From Perkinsus chesapeaki (Eukaryota > Perkinsozoa > Perkinsida > Perkinsidae), in contig JAAPAO010000129.1 in the NCBI GenBank assembly GCA_013115145.1, positions 1-64,000 on the forward strand: a stretch of 64,000 nt of DNA. The letters are read 5' to 3'. Below the pieces are notes generated by a model. That model was not told where the DNA came from. It made no database searches and was given only the letters and a program-made list of their open reading frames with translations. Shown here piece by piece: positions 1 through 11,814 of the stretch. A program made the translations under genes and the position numbers. Position 1 is the first letter of the stretch; each line of letters begins with the position of its first letter.

Positions 1-220
1 TTAATGTATATCAGCATATCTCCGCGTTTGTTGACGTTCGACCCGTTTTCTGTATACGTTCGACCCCGCTAGCCAGTGTTTGGTAGAGGGAGGCATTATT
101 GATTATGCGCAGTTGAGAACTGTGGTGGGGTGTGGTAGCGGTATACTATCGGGCAAGGCATAAAGTCATGTTTGAGGTGTGGCTGATACTTGGCGCAAGT
201 TTTTGTTTTCCAAGGCATTG

Positions 221-2903
221 ATGAGCATCAGCAGCAGCGGTAGTGGTTCCAAAGACCCTTTTAATCGAGGGGTAGGTCCTCATTCTTCAACCGATGATGG
301 CGGAGACGGTATGGGCCCATTGGCTGGCATGGTAGTACGGGAAGGTCAGGTGGGCCATGGTACCACGAGCTCTTAGGCTACTATGAAGAATACATTTCTT
401 GAGTTCGGCACCCCAGCCCATGAGACCAGCTTCCGTCAGCGGTCCAAGACCCTTCCGGTGGTCCCGAATATGCAGGAGCTGCTCCAAGGGTCACTGGTGA
501 AAGGGGTGAGTAAGGGAAAGTAGCTGGTAGGATGTGATGGTTATAGGCCTTGGAATCGGGGACACATTGTGCAGCGTTTAATGAAGAAGATGAGGGTATG
601 AGCGATGATGATGACGACGACGATGACTTTATGGTAAGGTGTATGCCAACCACAGCTCATTACTCCTATCAGATCCGACCAGACCGGACACAAAGCAACG
701 CTTCCATGTAGGGTAATGGACGCGATCGGGCGATGCTTATCAGTAGGTCTCACGGTCCTGATGCTGCTGCTCTGATCGGCAGTAAGGCTCCTCCTCCTCG
801 GACTATTGGCTCCACCTCTCCAACCATCGACCAGCTTATTGCCATGCAACTATTGGCTACTCTTCAAACTCAACAGCTTCAGCAAGGCTACTCCGGGGCA
901 CAATTCGGCCTCGGATGCAGCAATCATTTCTGTCGGAGAGGTCGGCATTCCTCCGTAGGCGGCCATCCTACTGCTGCTCCTTCCGAGGCCCGTCACTCCT
1001 CCTAGGGTGGGGCTGGGTGCTGCGTTGACTCGGATGACGATGACTTTTCGGCAGCATCTGAGGCTTCTTCGTCTCATGAGGGAATAGGCGGTAAGGAGTA
1101 TACTTTAGTGGACCTTGATAAGGAGGTAAGGCCTACCATCGACGGTTACCGCGGCCAAACGGTTATGACAGATCACTATATCACCTCGGGGGCACCGTCG
1201 AGGGTATGGTCAGCAGGCACCTTTGGTGGTGACTCCTAGTAGGATTAAGAGTAAGCGGTAATGGTTGGGTGGCCTACGGATGGCTGGGTGTAGGTGGAGC
1301 CGGTGGGGATACGTCAGCTGCTGCTGCTGTTGATGATGATGTGAATAAGACCACAGTGATGTTACGTAACATTCCCAATAAGTAAGGGTGATGAAGAGGC
1401 TGTTGTGAGGCTAGTGATGAGGATGCATGGAGGTACACTCAGAAGATACTACTCAATGCCATTGATGGTCGAGGATTCGAGGGCACCTATGACTTCTTTT
1501 ATCTTCCAATTGATTTCCGAAACCGTTGCAACCTCGGGTGGGCTAAAGGCGGACGGGCGAGGGCAACGTACTGGCTCCGACTTCAGATACGCATTTCTCA
1601 ATTTCACATCACACGAGTCGGCTGTTGCCTTCACTCGCTCCTTTAACGGTTACTCTCTTCCTGCTTTCAAGTCCACTAAGGTTTGCGAGGTAGTCAGTCC
1701 TCCTCCTCCTCCTCCTGCTGCTGCACCCACCGTCACTTTAAACCCTTCCTGCTGCCTGGTCAGGTATGTTGGGCCAGAGTGCAGGGGCTAGAGGCTAACG
1801 TGGACCATTACCGCAACTCACCTGTCAACGAAATGCCTCATAATGAGTATAAGCCAATGCTGTTTGTCGAAGGTAAGGGAAGCAGCAGCTGCAGGCTAGT
1901 GTGCTCTGGTAAGGACTACGGTATTATCAGGGCACCCAGTGGAGTTCCCACGACCCCTGTCTGAAGGGGGTGACCAGAGGCCCCCCTTGGTGGTGCATCA
2001 GACGCCTCAACATACAGGAGGGTAAGCGGAAGCAGTGTTGGTGACGTCATGGTCATTGGTAACCTTCAGAGGCATACTACAACCGCCTCCACCAAAGCAC
2101 ATTCAGCACGGTAAGGCGGCAGGAGTTGCTGGGGGGATGTGGTCGGCTCTCGTCAGATGGTACTGCGGGGGGCTCAGCTGGCAGCTCAGCATCTTCGATG
2201 ATACGAAAAAATAAGATATTCATTGGAGGTCTGTCGGTCACCAGCACTAGTGAGGCGATACGGCAGCACTTTATGCAGTGGGGCCGAGTGACAGAGGCCG
2301 CAGTCATCACCGATAAGAAGACTGGTACGTGTCAGACAGCCCTGTCTGTCTCTCTCTTACTAGTCCTCTCAGGCCAATCTCGTGGCTTTGGTTTCTGTAC
2401 GTATGCCCATGATGTGCCCGATGAAGTGTTGACAGCTGAGCATTGGGTTGATGGTCGTAACATCGGTGTGAGAATATACGCAAGTGGGCCTCCTGCTGCA
2501 TCATCATCATCATCACAGTCAACTGGTAAGTCGGCCAATATGGAACTTTCGAAAGAGTATAGAATAAGCCCTTTTCGCGAGGCAGTTTCCCGTCACTCCA
2601 AAGTCCCAGGTTCAGCGCCTTTTATGACCCTGTCATTCGTGTTTTCGACCCAATCATAAAATTTTGTCAACGTCTTCTTTCAGGTGGACCATCTTCCCGA
2701 GTTCATCCCGACTTTGGTTTCGTCCATGCCCCTCCTCCCCCACATGTAAGAATGAGATGCATACCCACTGCTACTGCATTTTAGAGCTCCACTATTTCCT
2801 CCTCCTCTTCTTCGGCATCGACTCGAGATTACCTCACTTTACTCTCCAAGCATCATCAACACCACCATCGAGGGCGGCAGCAGCAGCTTGTCTCACCACA
2901 CTA
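221..2903 (+). CDS. Mei2-like RNA-binding protein, with a second RRM downstream
   Basis: Multi-exon gene. The Mei2-type C-terminal RRM is read across several short introns: MLRNIPNK at 1,359-1,382, then LLNAIDGRGFEGTYDFFYLP and DFRNRCNLG (about 1,435-1,540), YAFLNFTSHESAVAF (about 1,586-1,640) and the family ending QGLEANVDHYRNS ... PMLFVEG (about 1,780-1,875). A second, hnRNP/Musashi-type RRM follows: KIFIGGLS (about 2,215) and the RNP1 core RGFGFCTY (2,381-2,404), split by a 48-bp intron at 2,325-2,372. A Ser/His-rich tail ends near 2,903. Acidic and Gln-rich stretches precede the Mei2 domain. Mei2 proteins bind RNA and act in meiosis or differentiation in fungi and plants; the role here is inferred only. 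The first ATG I can support is at 221. I could not prove that the 1,990-2,130 exons keep frame, so the second RRM might be a separate gene. Confidence 0.65.
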
Positions 2904-3130
2904 AGTATTCTAAAGTTGCATCCCTTATTATTATCGATCACGTATTATCTTCTAAACGGCGATCACGTCAGTCCGTGCGCCGCCCCATTGCTTGGTTATC
3001 ATTATAATACCGTAGTACATCGATGAAGTAATCGTCGGTGGTCTGCTGCTGCTCTAATGGCTCTATTTCCAATGTCTCACAGTTTCGTTTTATAGTTAAC
3101 ACAACAAAAGGCGATAATCAAGTTGATAAA

Positions 3131-4038
3131 TTAACGTTCGAATCCAACATATCTGACATGTCCGCCGTGGCTTGATCGGGATACTCTACCTACTTACCGT
3201 GATTGGCCTGATAACCTCTCCTGAGCTCCGGTTAGTCTGGGAGCTAGCTGTTTGGCGCATTCAGGGCTCAACATCTCCACACGCGTTACAGCTTCTGGTA
3301 AACTAGGATGAGTTAGTTCTGTTGGAAAATGATATTGAATATTAAGCCAACGGATGATTTACCTCCTTCTTCTGGGAACAGGTGTGCCTTGGATGTGCCA
3401 TAGGGTTGTAAACCCTCCATCACTGAGAAGCTTCGTGGGTAGTCAGCTCGCAGCCTGCTCATCCTTAACGGGTGGACCTTCGATTCTCCTTCAGAGGCGC
3501 ATGCTGCTTTCCACGGTGCCCGCATAGCCTGTAGGGGAACTCTACCGACCGGCTTTCACTTGGTGAATAACCTTTCGACCAGCTCTAGTGAGTACAAGTG
3601 GTTTCGTAGGAGTTAAGCCTAGATAGGCCACATCATAGCGAGGAAAGCTCAGCTCATACAGTGTCTCATCGCCGAATAAACTACACTTCAGTTGCCTGAT
3701 TGATATTATTTACAAAACCTTTTTTTGGTCCCTTACGATGAAGAGGATGTCGTTGAGGCTTGCGGAGGGGGTACAGCATCAGTGCAGAAGGTTGTCTGTC
3801 CGCCCTATCATGGGTTTGCTCTACCTATCAAGCTCCATCGCTGCCTACCTCGTGTCCTCCTGCTCTATTTCTGGCTATGTTTTTGATAAGACCCTCACTG
3901 AAGAAGTGATATCTATTACACGGTATCGCTTAGCATGCGTTTAGACTGAGGAGCGCACTTGTCAACTTTCAAGAGGCCTTCATCGTCCTTAAAAGATTTC
4001 CTCTTTTCCTGGCTCCTTCTTTTTGCACTGTGTGACAT
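3131..4038 (-). CDS. Unknown small basic/Ser-rich protein, about 215 residues
   Basis: Not recognised. The ATG at 4,038 starts a Lys/Arg-rich exon (MSHSAKRRSQEKRKS). Further exons on the minus strand read TDAVPPPQASTTSSSS, then LFGDETLYELSFPRYDVAYL, then an exon at 3,360-3,525 containing MRAPWKAACASEGESKVHP, then ELTHPSLPEAVTRVEMLSP and KQLAPRLTGAQERLSGQS, ending VGFER and a stop at 3,131-3,133. Introns of roughly 40-67 bp with GT-AG ends separate them, and the frame is kept through the last four exons. No signal peptide or membrane segment is seen. It lies tail to tail with the Mei2-like gene and head to tail with the Armadillo-like gene. The exon join near 3,800 is uncertain. Confidence 0.5.
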
Positions 4039-4206
4039 TTGTACACCTCCAGCATAACTTTATAAATTGACCACCACAACACAGTAATGTTTGAACAACA
4101 GCTACGCACAAGCGCATGAGGATGCCGCATCAAGCTTCATGCTGAACGATAACGCTTGCCCGAAGACTTGAGTAGTTCTTCAAGTCGAGCCGCCGCCTCG
4201 CTCAAA

Positions 4207-5560
4207 TCACGCTCGAGGGACTTCTTCAATGCTTGAATCCGTCGAATGGCTCCTAGCAACAATCGAGTTCACCATCGCCGCCAGCTTGAGCATACCCTTC
4301 TCTTGTACGACTGCAGTCGCTAGCCTCTCATCTACCTCACCCGCCTCGGTGGTAATCAGATCTTGCAGCGCCTCTATAGAGTCCCAGTCCGAGTCTAACA
4401 GAATCAAGTGCCCCCTGCGGAGGGGTGTCGGCTTCACCAATGCTGTCTGTTGTTCCCCGAATATGTCGAATTATTAATGGAACGCCTCCGCGATCCACGA
4501 ACTCGTATCGGTACCTAAGCCGCGGCTCCAGCAGCAGGTGCCAGGAGATGTAGTTACCGAGAAGAAAGACGATAGATGTTTGAAGCCAGACTGAAGGCTG
4601 TGGAGCGTACACCTTCGACGTGACTGCCCATGAACGGAAACAATAGTGGGAATAGACCGTGCTAAGGGATGACCATCAGCCGTATGCTAACTATAGCCTT
4701 CTTCGTACCCGATACATATCTTGACAATTTACTGGGGAGTCAATGGCAAGATAACTCAGAGCTACTAGTCCGCAGTCGATCCGATCCTTCGTTGATTCGG
4801 GTGACCTGCGCATCTTTTTTACAACTGTTAGCGCATAAATGCAGACCTGACGAAGTCGACGAGTGTGGCGATGCCGCCAGCTAGTCGAACTCTTTCTTTT
4901 GCTTCTTGTGCAACATCGTCCCCTTCAGAGTATGCAGCAATAGCAATTCTAGTGCCTATATGAATAGGCATCATCAACCGTTAGAGCATGAGTGGCGGCT
5001 ACCAGCAATGACGCCTATCGTTCGTGGGTTATCCGCCCATGCATGGTGGGCCCCATAATCCTCTGGCATGATGTATGGCTCAAGAGAGCCTAGTAGCTCG
5101 ACTAAGACCTCATAATCGCGATTCTGACTCGCTAGGACAAATCTGTTCCGGACTGTTTGACAGGATGTAAAGGATGCTACATGCTCACTTGTGATAGTCG
5201 GTGGTCCCTAGACCGTACTGTTCAAGAATGCTTTTGGCTTTGTAACGGGTGTATTCACGATCAAAGCAACAATTATTGCCCATTCATGTAAAGGGGCGGT
5301 GAAGAGGAAGTGCAAATACAAAAACGCTGCAAGCGATGATACACAAATCGCTACAATTTCAACGTAGTCATCGACGAGGATAAGAAATACACACTGCCCT
5401 GAATCGCAATGGAGATGACACCACTCCGGTTAGCCGACAGATGGATCGGTATTATACAGTCCCTTGTTGAAGACTAAATCAGTGTCGACTTGTCTTAGGG
5501 TGTTCACCCACTGCTTAACATTCAAGTAGTATTTAACTAGTGCATCAGTACGAAAGACTA
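4207..5560 (-). CDS. Armadillo/HEAT-like repeat protein
   Basis: Minus-strand exons read in order: TDALVKYYLNVKQWVNTLRQ, CVFLILVDDYVEIVAICVSS, a hydrophobic helical stretch (LAAFLYLHFLFTAPLHEW), RNRFVLASQNRDYEVLVELL, RTIGVIAGTRIAIAAYSEGD, EAKERVRLAGGIATLVDFVR, RIDCGLVALSYLAIDSP, VDRGGVPLIIRHIRG and IEALQDLITTEAGEVDERLA, ending at 4,207. The repeated 'aGGi..Lv.f.r' and 'GGVPLIIRHIR' helices, with Gly-Gly turns followed by Leu-rich helices, are typical of Armadillo repeats, which form solenoids for protein binding. Introns of 43-48 bp keep the frame, for example the one closing IDSDWDSIEA. I could not fix the first exon; it lies at or upstream of 5,560, in the short region shared with the divergent RPS28 gene. 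No specific family member is recognised. Confidence 0.55.
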
Positions 5561-5774
5561 ATATAAAAACCTACTCCGCATATTGGAGCTCAGATGAATT
5601 GGGTAAATATATCATCACATGCATATTCAATACAGTTCATCAAGTGCCAACGAATCCATCGCAGCACACATCATAGCTAAAATCGATCAGTCGGGCGAGC
5701 GCTTTTTACATAGAGGGCCGCTGTACACCTATCGATCGTTCTCTTCTACAAGAGTGCTTCCTAGCCTATCCGCC

Positions 5775-6213
5775 ATGGATTCCAACCAACCCAAGCTTGC
5801 TAAGGTCGAGAAGGTCATCGGACGTACCGGTTCCCGTGGTGGCGTTACTCAGGTAATTGTCGTTGTCATTATTGGCTGGTTTTCGCCATGTAGATTAATA
5901 CTTGACTTGAGCACTGCTATTGCTTTAATGTGATGATTAATATTTCGCCCCTATCTGAGCTCCGGTAATGCGGAGAACATACCACTTATTAGTCTTCTTG
6001 ACTGATTAAAGCAACATCAGCTTAGTTATTCCTTTTTTCCTGTTACCTTTGCCTTTCCCTTATATCGTATTTTAGGTGCGCGTTCAGTTCATGGTTGAGA
6101 CTGCTCCCGAGCTCGCCGGCCGTTCCCTTGTCCGTAATGTGAAGGGCCCCGTCCGTCAGGGTGATATCCTTGCTTTGCTCGAAACTGAGCGTGAGGCCCG
6201 CAGGCTTCGATAA
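5775..6213 (+). CDS. RPS28: 40S ribosomal protein S28 (eS28)
   Basis: Two exons: 5,775-5,852 and 6,076-6,213, joined across a 223-bp GT-AG intron, give 71 residues, the normal size for eS28. The protein starts [20 protein letters not shown] and ends with the diagnostic block [20 protein letters not shown] followed by EARRLR, which is nearly invariant in eukaryotes. The ATG at 5,775 fits the family start; the open frame extends upstream but without family similarity. eS28 sits on the head of the small ribosomal subunit near the mRNA exit channel. The gene is divergent from the Armadillo-like gene. The intron is much longer than most others in the window. Confidence 0.95.
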
Positions 6214-6614
6214 GTTTCGTCAACCACCATCACAGTTACTGGATGGGTCCGGAAGATTAATCACTCTTGGTTGAACGATAACACTGTGTAGTTGCGTTGT
6301 ATTGCATTCAACATGGGGAGGGGTGGATGGTGGTTATTAGGATGACACCGTTGCTTTGACTTTATACTCAACTTAGGATACTATTAACAGACAACGTGTT
6401 GGTAAAGTCATGAATAAACATCCCAAAGGGGTTTGACATGATGATGATGCCTTTCAATAATACATTATCGTGTGCGTAACTGATGGCTTGGATATGACAC
6501 TATATCTATGCTTGATCTGGTAGACTTGTGATACCCTCCTCCACGTCTGTTACTTCCCCCTCGAGGTCTGAGCAATAACACCATTCCAGCCGCCAGCAGC
6601 CGAGGTCATGGGTA
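6214..6614. other. Intergenic stretch between RPS28 and the HAD gene
   Basis: About 400 bp between two convergent 3' ends. I see no conserved coding stretch, RNA gene or repeat. A third frame continues open past 6,615 towards 6,550, so the HAD gene could extend slightly into this stretch. Confidence 0.5.
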
Positions 6615-8283
6615 CTAACCCGTATCCTCCAGCGTCGTCATAATTACGGATATCTCGTGAATCGTGACTGCTGTATCGTCGTTGTACTGCAGGAGATCCA
6701 CCTGACACTCAAGCCGTGTAGTCCTCTGCTTTATGATGTTATTACGTCCACCACCACTAGTGATGGTGTATGCTCTAGCACCGTAAGCCGCCGGGTTGGA
6801 GCCACCCATCCTATCCATTCCTAACAACAACGACAGCCCAGTCCTATTTAACCGTCGTATAGGAGTGCATCACTTGTAGGGGATGGGAGCCTCCCATCAT
6901 AGGATGACCCACGCTGCTGCAGTCTCCTCGCTTGGCACGAGCACTCTGCTCCAGGACAGTTCCTAAGTGGCATCACCAAAGCCAGGCCATCTGGTCGAGC
7001 GTACTTCTCCGTGAGTGGCCGGGATGCTGGTGATGGTGGTGGCTTGCCTATAGTAGCCTGCGGTATCCTTGGTAATGTAACAGCTTGTGCTGTTGTTGTT
7101 GCTGCCATTGTTGTTGTATCCAGCTTGCTCATGTGTACTATAGTGCATGGTGGCCTGCTACTGCTGGTCTGAGAAGAGGCCACTGATCGGAGTAGGTACA
7201 CGTTGGTGTGACAGCCTACCTGTGAGCAGCTGTTACTACATACCAATCGAAGATCAAGATCTGCATCATGGCTGAGAAGATCCCTCAGCCTTAAATGTAG
7301 CAGCTCATGCTCGTTGATGAGTTGTATAATATTAGGGCACTGATGAGCAAGCATACAGCCCTCCACCACCACAGCAGCAGCAGCAGCAGCTTCCCACCTC
7401 TCTGAACTTAACGCTCTTCACACGTTTGTTGTGCTCAATGAGCCTTAGACAGGCCTGCCGCTCTATTGGACCATCACCCAGAGACACCACACCACCCACA
7501 GCTGGTGTGCAGCATTCTCTGACACAAGTCCTATCCTTACCTCCCTTGATGCCCATATTCCTACCGATTGAAAGCATCCACCTTCCAAGTGGTCATAAGA
7601 GCATTAAAGGGCCTGGCATGAATGGGGACACTTCGGACAAAGGGAAGTAAGGATGGCATAAACTGCTGGCAGGAAGCCTCCACCCATCCAGGAGCTGCAT
7701 TTGTTATTATCATCAACTGAATCCAGCAGTAGTTCTACAGCCTCGTTAGGGCTTCCCCTACCTGACCGTAGCTGGCTGCTATGTTAATGGTTGTCATTAC
7801 AACATCGCATAGGGTAGAAAGTAGCCTGGCTTGAGCTGAGCACACACTATTGAACGCGGTCATCCTCTATCCAGCCGATCATACCCGGTCTCATCCTCAA
7901 GTTGCCAATCTGTAGTAACCGTTGCCTTTCCAGCCAAGATGTCGGTAATATAGTATCATCCCAATCAAACACTATAATGCTCCTGTTGGGACCGCCGCGG
8001 ACCTTCTTCTCTGGTGTACCCTGCTGCTGCTGGGTTACACTTGGCAGCTGTGGAGATCGTGAAGGTTCTGGAGTAGCCTGCTGAGTGTGAGCATTGTGTA
8101 CTAGCCTTGGTGTATTGACCCTTACCCTATCATAACTGCTAGCTCCCTCCCCTACTAGCCTCCGATATGGCGGCTCTGAGAGTTAAGAAAATTAAGGGTT
8201 AATAATATTGTACGGCTACCCCTTAAGTTGGACTCGTGTTGTGATGGCCGAGATAAATTGCCATAAGGAGGGTTGTAAGGCAT
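6615..8283 (-). CDS. HAD-superfamily DWDDT-type phosphatase-like protein
   Basis: ATG at 8,283 (MPYNPPYGNLSRPSQHES). After a Gln/Ser/Pro-rich leader comes HAD motif I, SIIVFDWDDTILPTSWL (about 7,935-7,985), with the two catalytic Asp of DxDxT. Motif II follows as MIIITNAAPGW, then VEASCQQFMPSLLP, RPFNALMTTWKVDAF, VVSLGDGPIERQACLRLIE (the motif IV-like acidic block) and IIQLINEHELLHLRLRDLLS. This order matches a family of uncharacterised protist and plant HAD proteins. The frame then runs through a Thr/Ala/Pro-rich tail to a stop at 6,848; a 32-bp GT-AG intron at the end of that frame would splice in frame to a further exon ending at 6,615. A CAG run lies in an intron near 7,372-7,391. Substrate is unknown. 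The join just before VVSLGDG is not resolved. Confidence 0.75.
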
Positions 8284-8419
8284 ACAAACAACACGACAAT
8301 GACGACTACAGCTCAATAATAATTATACCACATTTCCTTCGCATCGTAACCGCGCAACACCGTGCTCGCGTATAATAGAAACAGTTGTGGTAAATACGTT
8401 GGTGAACTTCTACAGTACA

Positions 8420-11315
8420 TTATTTTTTAGAGGAACGGCGTCTCTTTTTTGCCCTCCCGAGAAGCTTCATGCCATCAGCCTTCAAATCCACAGCAGCGGC
8501 AGCCTCTCCTTCGTCCGCTGCTGGGCCCAAGCGCTTGTCTAAGTTGCTGACCTTGGACTTGGATATGCCACTAGTTGGCTTCCTTGATCGCTTCCTCATC
8601 TGTTTTTTCCTCTCTATACGTGCATCCATGAGTTGACTCATAGCCTTCGTCTTCTTAAACTCTGGATGAGTAGGATCAATTGCAAAGGCAGTGTCTTCGA
8701 ACATCTTCGTGAATCGTGGATCATTTACATTAACCTAACCAACACCAGCAACAGTGCCTCAATTATACCTCAACACCGAACTGCTGGCCAACACCGAATA
8801 CGCCATTGGCATAGTGCCTCCCCCTATTCCCTCCTGAGTACCTCCATATCCTTAGCCTTGGCCTCCGGGCCCTCCTCGGACTCCTTATGGCCAGTAATGA
8901 GCTCCAACTCCTCCTTCTGTCGTCCAGCCTCAGCTTTAGTTGCCTTGGCATCCTCATCCTCAGCAGCCATCTACGATCATGTAATAGCCTCCCACAGTGA
9001 CATCATACCCTAGCCTGTAGTCTCTTCTCTCTTTTAACCTTATCCTTCTGTTTCCTCTTATCCAGGTATTGCTCCCAAGGGCTCTTCTTCTCTGCAGCCG
9101 CTAGGCCAGCACGCCCGAGCTGCCCACTCTCCTTTAAGGCTGATGCTCGAGCCTCAACCTCCTCCGCCATAGCCTGGGTTGATGTATTGAATTTGAAGGT
9201 CATTTCACCTGAAGCCATAAGCCTATCCATACCCACCCCTTCGCAGCACCTATACCAGCAAGAGAGTCCCCTTCTTCTTTGCCCTTTTCCTCCTCCTCCT
9301 TATCGTCATCCTCACTGAGCTCCCCTCCTAGTAGCTGCTTTCGATAGTCCTCTACATTATCCTCATTAATGTCGGACTCCTCATCAGAAGATGAAGCCAA
9401 GTAACTAAAGCACCTCAACCAGGGCGCAGTGGGCCGTTATTACGCATCCAGATCAATCTCAGCGATATCTTCAGGAGTGAGCTTCTTAGATAGAAACCTC
9501 CTCTCTGGGGCAGGCTCATCCCAGGAACACTTGGCGTTGGTATGAGACTGTGCTTGCTGGTTATCATCTACATACACAATCAAATATGCTCCAAGATGCT
9601 GGTATACCCGGAATTTTACCAGGGCAACTACCTGAACCCCGCAGCGATACCCCAATACTGGCTAAATTCAAGCGACCTGGTCGAAGGGGTGCTGCGTAGG
9701 AAGAAGAATATGCTACCAGATTTCCGTCAGATCACAATCGACTTGATACTATTGAAATTGATAATGACTTCTACATTTAAATATTTGGCACCCCTCCATA
9801 TTAGTACTGTTAGTCTTCTGATACTTCTTAGGCATCTCGGTACATGTGCTAGTGGGAGGATGAGGAAACTCTTCCAACTCATCAGGTACAAACCGCAAAT
9901 CCATCATCATCGAACAGAATGAAGCTCCGATACCATCCAGCTCTAAACTCATATAAGATGGCACCATAACCCCCTACAGCCCAGACTACCATTGTAGACG
10001 AGATCGCCAGTCTCCCTGCTATCAAACTCCGCTATAGCATAGTAGTACTTTGTTCGCTGCCTTTGATACCTGGGCTCATACCGCTCTCTCCTCTAAGCGC
10101 CAAGAATTCCTCCATTACTTCCTCAAAGCTAGCTGCGCCAAATGTGCCTTGGGGTCCTGTATTTCCTTTTCCTTCTTAAGCCTCTCTGCTTCCATATCAG
10201 GCTCTTCATCAGTATCACTGGCACTGGACTCCCCAGCATCCAACTGAACCGACTCTCCCCCAAGCCGCTTTACAGGACCACTGTCTCACATCCTCTACAT
10301 CCGAATCCAACACCGGTCCTCGAACCTTCTCAATTTCCAACCTCTTCAAGCCGTAATCAGACGGGAATATCTATTAACCGTTTCATGATCCCAGAACCCC
10401 CTTGCCTCCAGTAGTACTACCCGAACACGCTTCACCTTACGCGTGGCTCCACCACCCACACTCTTCTGAGTTGAATCCAGGAAGGTTTGGAACATTACAA
10501 AGATATCAGACGCCTCGGCCTCATCCCAGTTCAACCCCAACACCTGTAGGCTTATTACTACTCACAATGGTGGTTACCGCTGCCCTACTGCAACTCTGCT
10601 AGTAGCATCTCCCTGGAGCTTTTTTGACTCGTCATCGTCACCGTATGACCATACATTGGCCTTCTCAGCCTCATCACTAAGAGCGACCAGGGGCACTCCT
10701 TGAGCTCATATAAGCCTATATTTCCTACTTGTATTTATCCCATTCGACCTCACTAGCATCTTCCTCATCCGAACCTTAACAAAGACACCTCAATACAGCC
10801 CTTCACGCATCTACAACGGTTCCAGAAACCCTACTAGTGGTATATCCTGGCTTCCCCTGATCCCCTCACCGACCCTAGCCTTCCCCTATACTACTTGCTC
10901 CTTCACTATCACTAGACACTTCGTTCCATACAAACCCACTGCCAGTAACCCCTTGCTGTTCATCCTCGTCCTCATCCTCACTTTCCAAGTCCTTCTTCTT
11001 GCCAGCAGCATAGAACCGTTTCATGTCACCACCAGATGAGAACTATACATCATTTCCGAGGTGGCCCTCGACGACCCTACTACCTTCTTATCAGTGAGGA
11101 CTTTCGAGAATCTATCATCCAGTTCAACCTTGCGCACTGCCAATGGCACTTTATTAAACCGTGCCGCGTCCATCACGAACCTGCCATAACTATTTCCTTT
11201 ACCGTGGCCTCCCTACTACATACCTCTCATCCTCCTCAACAGGCTTACTAGGAGAGGCATCACTCGGCTGAGCCGCCTTCTTCTTGAGATTTGATTTCTT
11301 TTTCAATGGGGCCAT
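8420..11315 (-). CDS. ESF1: ESF1 homologue, nucleolar pre-rRNA processing factor
   Basis: Start at 11,315 (MAPLKKKSNLKKKAAQPSD), stop at 8,420-8,422. In order the exons show KVELDDRFSKVLTDKK, an acidic stretch after KRFYAAGKKKDLE, the central block LNWDEAEASDIFVMFQTFLD and RKVKRVRVVLLEARGFW, a YYYAIAEFDS segment and MMDLRFVPDELEEFPHPP, then CSWDEPAPERRFLSKKLTPE leading into YLASSSDEESD, SPWEQYLDKRKQKDKVKREK, and the C-terminal NUC153 motif FAIDPTHPEFKKTKAMSQLM with a very basic tail. This is the ESF1 layout. ESF1 proteins act in the nucleolus in early 18S rRNA maturation. The gene has many introns; most exon limits in 9,700-11,000 are approximate. It shares a 499-bp divergent upstream region with the globin array. 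Confidence 0.9.
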
Positions 11316-11814
11316 GTTGGAAAGGCACAGTAATATTCCGCTCTCGTGGAACGTCATTTGCGCGCGCCATTCTAATCGATATTTAGCGCATGTTGGTGAT
11401 GCTCAGTCCATGGTTACTTTGGTTTGATAATGTCAACGTTCGATGCCAATCGTATGGTTAAGGACTTCGATAAGACGGCAAATGATGTTGCTGGTAATAG
11501 CAATCGGGTTGGGGACAGCAACGGCACAAGGCTTGTGCAGTAACGTAGTTCCAGTGCGGTGGACCGCGTGGCAGTGGTATAGCCCTACTAACACTACTGT
11601 CGCAGTAGTTTGATATTGCCGATACTTTAATATTTTAAATGTTTACTGACTGGCTAATGGAGCTTCGTATTGGAAAGTCTCGGTTCGCTGGGTTGTTGTT
11701 GTTGTTGAGAATGCATGCCCCCGCTTAATGTGTCTTCAACTCAAAAAAGGGTCACTGGTTCCATATTTAGCCGTTAAACAGAGACTGGGGGGTATATTAA
11801 ACAAACTAACAGCA
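11316..11814. other. Divergent promoter region between ESF1 and the globin array
   Basis: 499 bp between two start codons on opposite strands. It must hold both upstream regions. I see no TATA-like box I would defend, no repeats and no coding stretch with family similarity. Confidence 0.5.

Noticed and set aside
3738-3944. A 68-codon plus-strand frame
   Set aside because: It overlaps the minus-strand exons and introns of the small gene at 3,131-4,038 and shows no family similarity.
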